Shown: positions 1 through 8,795 of the stretch, in pieces
Layout of the letters: every line of letters starts with the position of its first letter
Position numbering within the stretch: the stretch's first letter is position 1
Assembly (NCBI GenBank): GCA_036703275.1
Contig: DATNPK010000057.1
Span: 1-53,077 of the forward strand
DNA from: Coleofasciculaceae cyanobacterium
GTDB taxonomy: Bacteria; Cyanobacteriota; Cyanobacteriia; Cyanobacteriales; Xenococcaceae
DNA: 53,077 nt
Direction: 5' to 3'
Translations under genes and position numbers: made by a program
Notes under the pieces: model-generated
Database searches by the model: none
The model's input: only the letters and a program-made list of their open reading frames with translations
Told to the model about the DNA's origin: nothing

Positions 1-1
1 T

Positions 2-448
2 AGTATTAGCGATGCTGCTTGGGGCGAAATGTTTCGTCAGCTTGAATATAAATGTGAATGGTACGGACGCACATTGGTTAAAATTGACCGATTTTTCCCC
101 AGTAGTAAGCGATGCAGCCATTGCGGTTTCGTAATGGATAAGTTGCCTTTGAATGTTCGCAGTTGGGATTGTCCTAGCTGCCAAACCAAAGGCATCGGGC
201 GCGACATTAATGCTGGAAAAAATATACTCGCCGCAGGGCTTGCGGTGATTGTCTGTGGAGCGGACATAAGACCTGATAACCATAGCGTTAAAGCGCGACA
301 ACGCGGTCTTGGGGGTTTCCCCGCAGAGGCGAAGCCTCAGATCGTCGTCTTCGACGACTGGCGACGCAGTAGCGTCGCGCAGCGATTGTCGCAAGAAGGG
401 CAGTTGCGAAAAACCCGTAAAGGAAGAAAACAGAAACTTAAGTCGTGA
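2..448 (+). CDS. tnpB: TnpB-type transposon-encoded nuclease, 3' part
   Basis: The frame is open from the window edge, so the N-terminal part lies outside; the first in-frame ATG (29) is internal. TnpB proteins of IS200/IS605-type elements are RNA-guided nucleases. Visible are the C-terminal RuvC parts: a zinc ribbon with two CxxC pairs (CSHCGF and CPSCQT) and the RDINAGKNIL motif holding the last catalytic Asp. The usual ending, QLRKTRKGRKQKLKS, is present. Between CGADIRP and that ending there are about 30 extra residues encoded by a run of DNA hairpins (about 300-395), so a small palindromic repeat has inserted in frame. The right end of the element follows directly. Whether the protein is active cannot be judged from this part. 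Confidence 0.88.
   Translation, partial: SISDAAWGEMFRQLEYKCEWYGRTLVKIDRFFPSSKRCSHCGFVMDKLPLNVRSWDCPSCQTKGIGRDINAGKNILAAGLAVIVCGADIRPDNHSVKARQRGLGGFPAEAKPQIVVFDDWRRSSVAQRLSQEGQLRKTRKGRKQKLKS
300..395. repeat. Palindromic repeat inserted in frame in tnpB
   Basis: Three adjacent hairpins are visible: GAGGC-gaa-GCCTC (326-338), GTCGT-cttcg-ACGAC (about 344-358) and GCGACGC-agta-GCGTCGC (361-378). The stretch is richer in GC than its surroundings and adds about 30 residues that TnpB proteins do not normally carry. It looks like one of the small dispersed palindromic repeats of cyanobacterial genomes. Borders are approximate. Confidence 0.55.
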
Positions 449-500
449 GTCTTAGGAATCCCCCGCTATAATCAAAGATTTAGCGGTTGGGAGGATGTCA
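395..500 (+). ncRNA. Probable right end / reRNA scaffold of the tnpB element
   Basis: In tnpB elements the guide-RNA scaffold overlaps the 3' end of the gene and runs to the right end, with the guide taken from flanking DNA. After the stop codon there is a CCCCCGCTA...TAGCGG hairpin with loop taatcaaagatt (about 461-488), followed by GGGAGGATGTCA (489-500). A similar ending (hairpin with CTTTGAT loop, then GAGAGAAGTCAC) occurs in the structured RNA at 16627-16930. The exact element end is inferred. Confidence 0.4.
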
Positions 501-518
501 ATTACCTATCCTGATAGT

Positions 519-701
519 ATGCCAAGTTTTAATATTCCTCGGACACAGCGAGGTAAACCTTATTTGAAACCATTTGACGGTCAGGTTTTTACTCTAGATG
601 AGATCGCTGAAGTTGTTCAAACTTATGGATTACCAGAAGATAGAGGGAAAGTTGAATGGTTTTCTTTTTACTTCGGCGTTTACTTCATCCAACACCTATG
701 A
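519..701 (+). CDS. Short hypothetical protein next to the IS end
   Basis: This encodes 60 residues starting MPSFNIPRTQRGKPYL; I do not recognise the family. An in-frame ATG at 495 lies inside the presumed insertion-sequence end, so I prefer the ATG at 519. The middle part (FTLDEIAEVVQTYGLPEDRGK) looks like real coding sequence. It may be the remainder of a longer gene cut by the insertion. It converges with mutL, with 7 bases between the two stops. No signal peptide or membrane segment is visible. Confidence 0.4.
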   Translation: MPSFNIPRTQRGKPYLKPFDGQVFTLDEIAEVVQTYGLPEDRGKVEWFSFYFGVYFIQHL

Positions 702-708
702 CCGATAA

Positions 709-2484
709 CTAAATTCCGTGACTCTTGCCAATTACCCAGTGGCGACGAAAAAATCGAGATAGGCTAGATTCTTCGAGAGAAAGATAAATTGGTCTACCAT
801 GAGGACAGGTACGGGGGTTGCGCGTAGTTTGCCATAAATTCAACAAATTCTGCATTTCTTCTAAACTTAAATTTGTACCGTTGCGAATCGCACTACGACA
901 AGCTGTTGCTACCTGAGCCGATCGCAAATCTCCGCCCCAACTCAATTCAATTAAAGCATCAGCACAATCATCTCGCTCTACCAGTATTTTCGGGGCATTA
1001 CGTATCGCCCAAATGTTTTCCCCAAATAGTTCAATATCGATCTTTAATTTTTGTAGCTGCTCTAGCTGTCGTGGCTTGAGATATTCTAAAGTAATTGATG
1101 TTTTTAGAGGGACTAATTCCCAACAGTCCTGGAGCTGTTCGTATAATACTCGTTCGTGAGCGATATGCTGTTCCACTAACCATATTCCCGAAGCGTGTTC
1201 GGCAACAATATAAGTTTTGTTTGCTTGAGCTACTGCTCTAAGTTTTAATGAGTTAATCGAAATGTTTTGCTTCGTTGTTGTGTCAAGCTGTTTGCTAAGC
1301 TCGCGGTCGATATGATATTTTTTAGACGCAGCTTCAGCTACGCGCAGCATCTTACCGATTCGGCGATCGCCTACCGCAGCAGGAAGATTAGCTGTATTCA
1401 GTTTTAAAGCATGGGAAATTGCCTGAGTGACTTCTGCTTGCCAATAGGAAAGAGAATGAAGATATATTTCCGACTTAGCGGGATGACGATTCCAATCAAC
1501 CTGACTCGGACACAGATGAAGATGGAGCAAACAGACTGGAAAGCGATCGCGGGGTAGAGTTTTCGCCATGCTGTTTAAAATAGTCTGCTCTAGTTCAGGC
1601 GATCGCACAAAGCGATGATTAACCGACACCCCAACCCAATCTGCTCGATGACGATGACAGCGATCTGGTAGACCGATAACTAGTTCAATTTGAGAGCGAT
1701 CGATTACTGAAGATTGACGCTTACCGATTGACGAATGAGGATTAATTGCAAACTGTAGTAAGGCTTCAGTTTGCTGGGCGAAGCTGGGTGTTGTTACTTC
1801 TACCTGATGATAAGCTAAATCGCTGCTGCTAACTCTTTTAAGAAACTGTGGTAGAACATCTCTAGCCGTCGCACCAGGGCTAATCTTGAACCAAAGACTA
1901 TTTTTCTGTTTAATTTGCCAGGTGATTTGAGGATGACATAGGGCAATTTGCTGAATTAGTTTTTGAATTGCTTTTAGCTGTTGTGCAGCAGGAGGTAAGC
2001 CTCGACGACGAACGGGAATTCTGGCAAATAGGTTAGAAACAGTGACAATTGTGCCAGTGGCGATCGCCACTATTGATTCTTGACTGAGTTTAGCCTCTTG
2101 ATAGGTCACTTTCCAGCCCACAGGCTCTGTTTGGTGTTTAGCACGGCTACAAATAGTGAGATCTGCTACTTGGGCGATGCTGTGAAGAGCCTCTCCACGA
2201 AAGCCCAAGCTAGTAATCTGCCATAAATCTTTTTGAGTGCGAATTTTGCTGGTACTATGGGGTTGGGTACACAGCCGTAAATCTTCCAATAGCATACCCT
2301 TGCCATTGTCTGTCACCTGAACCCAGCCTAAATTAAGATCTAAAGCAATAGTAATGCGACTCGCCCCCGCATCAAGAGAATTCTCGACTAGCTCTCTAAT
2401 TACTGCTGCTAAAGAATCGATCACCTCGCCCGCTGCAATAAGATCGATTACTTCATTTGGTAGAGTCTGTATCTCTGATACCAT
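709..2484 (-). CDS. mutL: DNA mismatch repair protein MutL
   Basis: 591 residues. MutL couples mismatch recognition by MutS to strand removal. The N-terminal GHKL ATPase shows the catalytic Glu (RELVENSLDAGA, E31 and N35), VTDNGKGM (58-64) and GFRGEAL (94-100). The C-terminal dimerisation domain has EQHIAHERVLYE, close to the DQHA(x)2E(x)4E metal-binding motif of endonuclease-type MutL but with D to E and A to I, plus ACRSAIRNGTNLS and a final CPHGRP. A nicking MutL, as in most bacteria lacking MutH, is therefore likely although one metal ligand is replaced. The length fits the cyanobacterial family. It starts at an ATG and is transcribed alone, with the J-like gene 102 bases away on the same strand. 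Confidence 0.97.
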   Translation of the reverse strand: MVSEIQTLPNEVIDLIAAGEVIDSLAAVIRELVENSLDAGASRITIALDLNLGWVQVTDNGKGMLLEDLRLCTQPHSTSKIRTQKDLWQITSLGFRGEALHSIAQVADLTICSRAKHQTEPVGWKVTYQEAKLSQESIVAIATGTIVTVSNLFARIPVRRRGLPPAAQQLKAIQKLIQQIALCHPQITWQIKQKNSLWFKISPGATARDVLPQFLKRVSSSDLAYHQVEVTTPSFAQQTEALLQFAINPHSSIGKRQSSVIDRSQIELVIGLPDRCHRHRADWVGVSVNHRFVRSPELEQTILNSMAKTLPRDRFPVCLLHLHLCPSQVDWNRHPAKSEIYLHSLSYWQAEVTQAISHALKLNTANLPAAVGDRRIGKMLRVAEAASKKYHIDRELSKQLDTTTKQNISINSLKLRAVAQANKTYIVAEHASGIWLVEQHIAHERVLYEQLQDCWELVPLKTSITLEYLKPRQLEQLQKLKIDIELFGENIWAIRNAPKILVERDDCADALIELSWGGDLRSAQVATACRSAIRNGTNLSLEEMQNLLNLWQTTRNPRTCPHGRPIYLSLEESSLSRFFRRHWVIGKSHGI

Positions 2485-2586
2485 ACAATCCTTGTTTGAG
2501 AAATGCTACTTCTCAACTCATCTAATTCAACTGATACCTTTAGGTTATTTATCCTATCGTTTTCAGGCATCAGTTTGATAATTTCT

Positions 2587-3330
2587 TTAATGACTGTTAA
2601 TGGTGTTATTCACAGTGTGAGTTGAAGTTGAATCTTTTAAAAAGTTTTGCGAAATAGACCAAGCAGTATTAATTAGCTGCATGGCTCGTTCTGAGCCATC
2701 TAAATCTGGATGATATTTAAAGCCCATTTTACGGTAGGAAGATCTGCCAAAAGCAATAAACGCTACGGCATACCAAATTAAATCTAAACCATCTACTATA
2801 TAATTTTGATAAGTTTTATATTCTTCTAAATATCTAGATACTAGCTGTTGGTAAATCTTTTCCGCATCAGGTAAAGCATCTTTGATTTTTTCGATGCTAA
2901 GTGAATATTTAGAATAATCTTGATAGTTAGTTTTGGGTGGTTCTGGCTGGGACTGTGACTGGTTAAAAATTGGCGAATTAAGTAAGGCTTGTTTATTATC
3001 TTCAATTGATGCAGTGGAAACAGAAGAATACAAAGTATTGAGTAAATCTTGGTTATCTTGACATTCAGTATGTAATTCCAGAAATTCTTTAGATAGATGA
3101 GCAATACGCTTTAATTTAGCTAATTTTTGGTTTAATTCTTCGGCTTGGGTATATAAGCGTAAAGCTTCTTCGTCTAATTGGTTGCGACGCTGCTGCTGTA
3201 GCTGTAGCTCTGTTTCTAAATCTAAGATGCGTTGGCTAGTTTTTGCCTGTTCTTGCTGATTAGCTTGCTCTTGCAGCTCAATTTGCTTTAGTAGAGACTG
3301 TATTTGAAGCATAGTCTCGATAATTTCCAT
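2587..3330 (-). CDS. Coiled-coil protein with C-terminal J-like segment
   Basis: 247 residues. Residues 1-100 are a long charged coiled coil rich in Gln, Glu and Leu. A Ser/Gln/Pro-rich linker follows (about 115-140), then a helical part, and near the C terminus SSYRKMGFKYHPDLDGSERA followed by MQLINTAW. The YRKMGFKYHPD stretch matches helix II and the HPD loop of DnaJ domains, and MQLINTAW matches helix III. J domains stimulate DnaK-type chaperones. Unlike DnaJ, there is no Gly/Phe region, no zinc fingers, and the J part sits at the C-terminal end. This may be a specialised co-chaperone with an unknown client. The J assignment rests on the motif only. Confidence 0.7.
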   Translation of the reverse strand: MEIIETMLQIQSLLKQIELQEQANQQEQAKTSQRILDLETELQLQQQRRNQLDEEALRLYTQAEELNQKLAKLKRIAHLSKEFLELHTECQDNQDLLNTLYSSVSTASIEDNKQALLNSPIFNQSQSQPEPPKTNYQDYSKYSLSIEKIKDALPDAEKIYQQLVSRYLEEYKTYQNYIVDGLDLIWYAVAFIAFGRSSYRKMGFKYHPDLDGSERAMQLINTAWSISQNFLKDSTSTHTVNNTINSH

Positions 3331-3563
3331 ATTTTGTTAAAGAATAAATATATATATAAGTATATTTATTCGATGCTGAATGTTGGTTAAAAATCGAACG
3401 GCTCTCAACCTTTTATTAATTACTTGCTTAATTTATTGTCAGAAAGTATTGATTTACTGCTATATTTTTGGTTTGAGTTGATATTATTGAGCGGGGGAGA
3501 AGAAATAGCTGCCTTCTTCCCACTCTAATCTCTAATAATTAGTAATCGATCAATGTATATGAA

Positions 3564-4754
3564 TTACTTTAAGGCAATAACTCGATTAGGGGATACGTCT
3601 TCGGCATCAATAATTGCTTGTCTTGCCCAGCGATCGGCAGCTAAAATATCTTCTAAACTGGGTTGAGATGTATTTTGACTAGTAAAGCGATCGCAGACAA
3701 TCTCAATGAGACGGGGAATATCTAAAAAGCCGATCTTTTCAGTTAAAAATAAGGCTACAGCCTGCTCGTTAGCAGCGTTTAGTACTGCTGGCATCAATCC
3801 TCCTTCTTTACCCGCAGCATAAGCTAACTGCATACAGGGATATTTTTGATGGTCTGGTTCGCGGAAAGTCAGATCTCCTGCTTTAACTAGGTCTAACTGC
3901 TCCCAATCAGTGTAAATTCGCTCCGGCCAAGACAAAGCATAAAGCAGTGGTAATCGCATATCAGGCCAGCCTAACTGAGCTAACACCGAGGTATCTTGCA
4001 CTTCTATCAATGAATGAATAATGCTTTGAGGATGAATTACAATATCAATATTTTCGTAGTCAAGATTGAATAAATAATGAGCCTCAATTACTTCTAACCC
4101 CTTATTCATTAAGGTTGCCGAATCGATAGTAATTTTTTGTCCCATTGACCAGTTAGGATGTTTAAGGGCATCTTTTACGGTCACCGAGCTTAATTTCTCG
4201 ACAGGCAAGTCGCGGAACGAACCGCCCGAAGCCGTTAAAATAATGCGTCGTAAGCCATCGGCGGGGACACCCTGAAGACACTGAAAAATTGCTGAATGTT
4301 CGGAATCGGCGGGGAGAAGTTTAACTCGATGTTTCTTGACTAAAGGCAATACTACAGGCGCACCTGCAATCAGGGTTTCTTTGTTAGCCAAGGCAATATC
4401 TTTTCCAGCTTCAATAGCAGCAATGGTAGGGAGCAAGCCAGCACAACCGACAATTCCTGTAACGACGCTCTGCGCATCACCATAACGAGCCACTTCACAA
4501 ATACCTGCCTGACCAACTAATATTTGGGGCTGAGCGGAACAATCAGCGATCGCCTCATTTAATTCAGCTAATTTAGCTTCATTTCCCAAGGCAACTATTT
4601 CGGGTTTGAAGGTACGTATTTGTTCGGCGAGGAGGGCAACATTGCTTCCTGCTGCTAAACCCACTACTCGAAACCGATCTCGATGATGAGTAACAATATC
4701 CAGGGTTTGCGTCCCAATAGAACCAGTCGAACCTAAAATAGTAATTGCTTTCAT
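3564..4754 (-). CDS. dxr: 1-deoxy-D-xylulose 5-phosphate reductoisomerase
   Basis: 396 residues. Catalyses the second step of the MEP isoprenoid pathway, turning DXP into 2-C-methyl-D-erythritol 4-phosphate with NADPH; it supplies precursors for carotenoids, phytol and quinones. Visible motifs: NADPH-binding GSTGSIG (8-14), LANKETLIA (122-130), metal ligands in LPADSEH (D150, E152), ASGGSFR (175-181), the flexible loop HPNWSMG (199-205), [11 protein letters not shown] (216-226, with metal ligand E221) and [11 protein letters not shown]. All catalytic residues expected for the family are present and the length is typical. It starts at ATG and lies divergently from the DUF4112 gene across 238 bases. 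Confidence 0.98.
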   Translation of the reverse strand: MKAITILGSTGSIGTQTLDIVTHHRDRFRVVGLAAGSNVALLAEQIRTFKPEIVALGNEAKLAELNEAIADCSAQPQILVGQAGICEVARYGDAQSVVTGIVGCAGLLPTIAAIEAGKDIALANKETLIAGAPVVLPLVKKHRVKLLPADSEHSAIFQCLQGVPADGLRRIILTASGGSFRDLPVEKLSSVTVKDALKHPNWSMGQKITIDSATLMNKGLEVIEAHYLFNLDYENIDIVIHPQSIIHSLIEVQDTSVLAQLGWPDMRLPLLYALSWPERIYTDWEQLDLVKAGDLTFREPDHQKYPCMQLAYAAGKEGGLMPAVLNAANEQAVALFLTEKIGFLDIPRLIEIVCDRFTSQNTSQPSLEDILAADRWARQAIIDAEDVSPNRVIALK

Positions 4755-4992
4755 GATGTCTTTTAATATAGCGATCGATATCTGCTCTTACTATAAATTC
4801 TCAGGTGAAATATTGTTAAGGTTTTTTTTGTTTTTGAACTGTTTTGACTCAAAACTAAGAATTAGCAAGATCGAGTTGTCTTGGAATCAAAAAACCACGG
4901 TAATCTCTTGAGACTCAATCGACCATTAGGAGGATCGCGCAACTATAACGATCGCTATAGAATTAGAAAACAATATTTGTCTAACTATAATT

Positions 4993-5403
4993 ATGGATCG
5001 GATACAACAGCTGAGAACTCTCCAGAAAATTCGCAGGATTGCTAATCTTTTAGACACAGCGATCGGCATACCTGGAACTAAATTTCGCATCGGGCTAGAT
5101 CCCATTTTGGGTTTAATACCTGGAGGAGGAGATTTAATTACCGCTGGAATTTCTGCTTATATGGTTTTCCTGGCAACTCGTTTTGGATTAGAAAAGCCAG
5201 AAATAGCTAAGATGGTCAAAAATATTATGCTGGAAACCACAATTGGTTTTATTCCCATAGCTGGAGATCTTTTTGATGCTTACTTCAAGGCTAATATTCG
5301 CAATCTAGAGATTTTAGAACGGCATCTTGCCAAAACAGAAAATCAAGATTTAACTAGCGAAAATCCCGATCCAGTTACGGTTACTACCACGATCAGTCAT
5401 TAG
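4993..5403 (+). CDS. DUF4112 domain protein
   Basis: 136 residues. It has the DUF4112 hallmark: a basic N-terminal helix, then LDTAIGIPGTKFRIGLDPI, the glycine-rich GLIPGGGDLITAG turn followed by a hydrophobic stretch, and a second copy of the pattern, GFIPIAGDLFDAYFKAN. The family is a small membrane-associated protein of unknown function. Two hydrophobic segments (about residues 43-70 and 83-100) fit one or two membrane passes. A short helical hypothetical protein follows 79 bases downstream on the same strand and may be cotranscribed. Confidence 0.85.
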   Translation: MDRIQQLRTLQKIRRIANLLDTAIGIPGTKFRIGLDPILGLIPGGGDLITAGISAYMVFLATRFGLEKPEIAKMVKNIMLETTIGFIPIAGDLFDAYFKANIRNLEILERHLAKTENQDLTSENPDPVTVTTTISH

Positions 5404-5482
5404 GAGGATGTAGTTAATTAAAAGTTATGTCACGTTTGAAGATAAAAGTCAGAAATTACTAATCATCTAGAAATTAATCCTA

Positions 5483-5725
5483 ATGCTTCAAGGAATAGAA
5501 CTAATCGACTGTGCCAAGGCCAATGCTAAACAAGGAGTGGCGATCGCCGCCAAACAATCTGGATACGGTCAAAATATCGGTTTGTTTGTCGAAAATCTGC
5601 ACAAAGCTTGTCAGCAAATTGGCGTTAATATTGATGAACTTGAGGATTTAATTACCGATCAACAGATCGCTAAAGAGGAGAGAAAGGTAATGGACGTAGC
5701 TCCAGAGAGCGTTTCAGACCTATAA
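5483..5725 (+). CDS. Small conserved helical protein
   Basis: 80 residues, starting at ATG. The sequence is mildly acidic and looks all-helical, with a long central helix (FVENLHKACQQIGVNIDEL) and a polar tail. No signal peptide or membrane segment is seen. The codon use and HIP1 content match its neighbours, supporting a real gene, but I do not recognise a named family. It follows the DUF4112 gene on the same strand. Confidence 0.55.
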   Translation: MLQGIELIDCAKANAKQGVAIAAKQSGYGQNIGLFVENLHKACQQIGVNIDELEDLITDQQIAKEERKVMDVAPESVSDL

Positions 5726-5812
5726 AGGGCTTCGCCCTAGCTAATAAGCTATTAGCTTAAATCAAATACTGTTATGTAACTGTAAGGCGAATTATCAGTC
5801 ACAAATGATAAA

Positions 5813-6727
5813 TTACACATAGTCAGCATAGCGATCGCTTTGGCTATTATTTTCATTGGCCTCAGCAGGCAGATAGTCGTTATACTTGTCCTGATTGTAA
5901 TGATAAATAGTACGAATCGGATAAGGGATGCTAATGCTGGCCGCATCTAATGCTGACTTGATTGCCATAATCGCCTCAGTCTGCACCTGTCTTACCTGTT
6001 GTTGCCTGGGTTTTGTCCAGTAGCGTACAATTAGGTCGATCGAACTATCACCAAATCCAACTAAATCAATTTCGGGAATCGGTTTATTTAGAACTCCCTC
6101 TACTCGTTCGATTGTTCTTTGTAAAATCTGTTTAGCTTCGGTTAAAGAAGTATTGTAATCAACTCCAACTGCTAAATCGCTGCGACGCTTACTATATGCA
6201 GTACGTACACGAACAGCACTGGTGAACAACTCGGAATTTGGCATTAAGATCCTTTCTCCTGTGTAAGTGCGAATCATCGTAGTCCGAATATCAATCTGTT
6301 CTACTGTACCTTCGTAATCGCCAACCACAATCTGATCGTCAATGCGAAATGGTCTTTGAATTAAAATTAGAATTCCTGAAAGAAAATTCTTGAAGATGTC
6401 TTGAAAAGCAAAACCAATGGCTACCGAACCTAACCCGAGGGTGGCAATAATATCTCCTAAACGTAAGCCAGGGAAGGCAACCACGCAGGCAAGCACCACT
6501 CCAACTATCCAAGTGGTTATGTTGGCAGCTTTATGTAGTAGTGACTGTAAAGATTTACTTTTTAAAGTTTTTTGACCTACTTGATCGGCAACATTTTTGG
6601 CAAACTTGGCTGCATAACGAGTCAGCATAACAATTATCAAAGCGGTAATGATGGCGGGAAAAACTTTGACCGCACTGCCCAACAAATCGCGCAAACTGTT
6701 AAAGATAGTGTCTAATATTTGACTCAT
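5813..6727 (-). CDS. MscS-family mechanosensitive channel
   Basis: 304 residues. Small-conductance channels of this family open under membrane tension and release solutes on osmotic downshock. Two or three hydrophobic segments occupy residues 15-130, with the pore-lining TM3 GLGSVAIGFAFQDIFKNFLSG (length cut at the ends) rich in Gly and Ala. The MscS beta domain follows (QIVVGDYEGTVEQIDIRTT and the PNSELFTSAV motif), then a C-terminal alpha/beta domain with RSDLAVGVDYNTSL. Starts at ATG; the C-terminal tail is polar and variable. It is convergent with the small helical gene. A plain MscS paralogue; which solutes it passes is not evident. Confidence 0.93.
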   Translation of the reverse strand: MSQILDTIFNSLRDLLGSAVKVFPAIITALIIVMLTRYAAKFAKNVADQVGQKTLKSKSLQSLLHKAANITTWIVGVVLACVVAFPGLRLGDIIATLGLGSVAIGFAFQDIFKNFLSGILILIQRPFRIDDQIVVGDYEGTVEQIDIRTTMIRTYTGERILMPNSELFTSAVRVRTAYSKRRSDLAVGVDYNTSLTEAKQILQRTIERVEGVLNKPIPEIDLVGFGDSSIDLIVRYWTKPRQQQVRQVQTEAIMAIKSALDAASISIPYPIRTIYHYNQDKYNDYLPAEANENNSQSDRYADYV

Positions 6728-7260
6728 ATATTCAGATATTCAGAGGTTAATTTCACTTTTGACTTAAGTTAAGATTGAGCTTCAAAAATCAACAAAAGTA
6801 CTATTTTAGTTTGAGCGCAATGATTTAAATAATTAAGTGTTTTTGACACATTACACATTACACTAAAATTCACAAAACAAGGCTATCAGAAAGAGCTGAA
6901 TAAAATATCTTTCAGAGGAAAGAAACTAGAGAAAAAAGTTAAAATATTTTATCTATCCCAGGATAGAGATTTATCCAAATCATCCAGCTTCATTTAAATA
7001 GACTAATGCAGAGTACCTTGATGTAATAGCGATCGCCACTAAATTATTCAGGCTTCAAAAACAATTGTTACTTCGTTACATAGAAGAATAATTATCAATA
7101 CTTTGTCCAAATCGAAATAAGTATCGAAGATTTGACTACTAGGTTGCTGAAACATTTTAAAATCAGCAGAAATTCAGTCTATTTTCATAATTGTGTTTTA
7201 ACTTGCTGAGAAGACGTTGAAAAATCTCTAAACTCATTAACAAATTATCTTGTAAATACC
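6728..7260. other. Intergenic region, 533 bases
   Basis: AT-rich spacer between the divergent MscS gene and the DUF4079 gene. A short direct repeat, ACACATTACACATTACAC, lies near 6848-6866, and one HIP1 site near 7029. It must hold the promoters of both genes but I cannot pick out a convincing pair of boxes, and I see no RNA gene or coding frame. Confidence 0.5.
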
Positions 7261-8058
7261 ATGAATATATATGCATGGACTTTAATTGCACAAAAGTATT
7301 TAGCTTTTACCTATTTAGGAAGTGAGGATTTAGTTTCTCTGATCCATCCTGCACTAGTGATAATATTCGTCTTTCCTATGGTAGGTATTGTGACCAATTT
7401 CGCCTGGCAAACTCGCCAGCGTCGTTTGGAAAGCAAAAAAGGGAAAAGTAAGATTCCTGCGGTAGTAGGGCGAGAACACGTCAAGGTGGGACGTTGGTTG
7501 GCTGTGAGTGTTGTGGTTGTATCCCTAATTGCCCTAGCCTACTCTATTGTCTATAAAAGCTTTATTAAAGGCAAACTTTGGTCAAACAATAATCCTCAGG
7601 CTATCTTAATTATCTTGATGTTTGTCGCGACGATCGCTTCTCTAGTTTTATTGCTGCGTGCCAAACCCAAATTGTGGCGGGGTATTTTTGCCACTCTGAC
7701 GGGAATGGGTTTAATTATTATTGGTCAACAGGATGGAGTGTGGCGATTAGCAGATGAATGGTATTGGTCACATTACTACTATGGAATAGCGGTATCTCTG
7801 TTGATGATTTTCTCCCTCGCTATCTTAGATGATATATATCGTAGTCTTACTATACGCAATATCCATATAGTGCTTAATTGCTTGGCATTGCTCTTATTTA
7901 TTGGTCAAGGTGTTACGGGTGCGAGAGATTTGTTAGAAATTCCTCCCATTGGCAAAAAGAAGGCTAAAGCTGCCGTAGAAATGCTATCTCCCCTAAAAAC
8001 AGCCCAGCTTATGAAGCAAAATACTATTTATCAAGCCCCTGAAATCGATTTTCGCTAG
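7261..8058 (+). CDS. DUF4079 membrane protein (cytochrome b561-like)
   Basis: 265 residues with about six membrane helices (roughly 25-50, 78-97, 112-133, 138-158, 168-187, 196-222). The family is found in cyanobacteria and plastids and resembles the cytochrome b561/ferric-reductase fold. Conserved-looking features are the HPA in the first helix, His residues in WSHYYYGI and NIHIVLN that could ligate haem, and the typical end GVTGARDLLEIPPIG. A basic loop with KKGKSK follows TM1. Haem binding and electron transfer are inferred from the family only. Starts at ATG. It stands alone between a long promoter region and a convergent membrane-protein gene. Confidence 0.82.
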   Translation: MNIYAWTLIAQKYLAFTYLGSEDLVSLIHPALVIIFVFPMVGIVTNFAWQTRQRRLESKKGKSKIPAVVGREHVKVGRWLAVSVVVVSLIALAYSIVYKSFIKGKLWSNNNPQAILIILMFVATIASLVLLLRAKPKLWRGIFATLTGMGLIIIGQQDGVWRLADEWYWSHYYYGIAVSLLMIFSLAILDDIYRSLTIRNIHIVLNCLALLLFIGQGVTGARDLLEIPPIGKKKAKAAVEMLSPLKTAQLMKQNTIYQAPEIDFR

Positions 8059-8172
8059 CTGTTTGACTCGAATTTATCCTGAAAAGCGATCGCAATTGCC
8101 AGTTTGAGCTGGATTGCGATCGTACCAATAGTTTTATTGATTAAAAATCGAATTAAACTAAAAAAATATTAA

Positions 8173-8598
8173 TTATCTGATTGACGAATAATATCCTAAT
8201 TTGGTAAAAACTAATGCAGCTACAAAAAAAGATCCATAGTAAATCAGAGAATAAACCATAAATAACCATAAACCCCCTAAATTTAAACAAAAGTTTTTAA
8301 AACTGCGTGTTTTCCAAAAATAGATTGGTACGCCAATAATTCCAATTAAAATAATTAAATATCGAATTAGTTTAGGGTTTCTAAAACTACGCGCAAGCGC
8401 GTCATAATAAATCCAAAAGTAGATTAAACAAATAGCAATTAGCGCAAAGCAGATCTCGACAAAATTAACTAGATTCTGTTTGTCATAAAAGCAGGCAGTC
8501 AAAAATCCATTTAAAGCCCCTGCCGTACCAATTAATCCTAAAATAAAATTACGTTTTTTAAGATTTGAGGCGGCGGAAGCTAAATTTCTCTGGTTCAT
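8173..8598 (-). CDS. Small four-helix membrane protein, unknown
   Basis: About 141 residues from the ATG at 8598 (an upstream in-frame TTG at 8619 is less likely). Four hydrophobic segments are visible: LGLIGTAGALNGFLTACF, FALIAICLIYFWIYY, LIILIGIIGVPIYFW and a last one, FMVYSLIYYGSFFVAALVF. Basic residues lie between the segments. I do not recognise the family. It is convergent with the DUF4079 gene and divergent from the large STAND gene. Confidence 0.6.
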   Translation of the reverse strand: MNQRNLASAASNLKKRNFILGLIGTAGALNGFLTACFYDKQNLVNFVEICFALIAICLIYFWIYYDALARSFRNPKLIRYLIILIGIIGVPIYFWKTRSFKNFCLNLGGLWLFMVYSLIYYGSFFVAALVFTKLGYYSSIR

Positions 8599-8795
8599 AT
8601 TTACAATTGGTAAAAGCAATTGATGCTGATGAGCGAGCGAGTATTGGCATCAAATAAATAATTAACTAATTAACCCTACTTAGTTGAGATCAATAATTAT
8701 ACAATTCAGCAAAACATTAAAAACTATATTGCATAAAGATGAGACATTTAACCTAAAGATATATACTGACCGTTAACTCAAACTGATAAAAAGCG

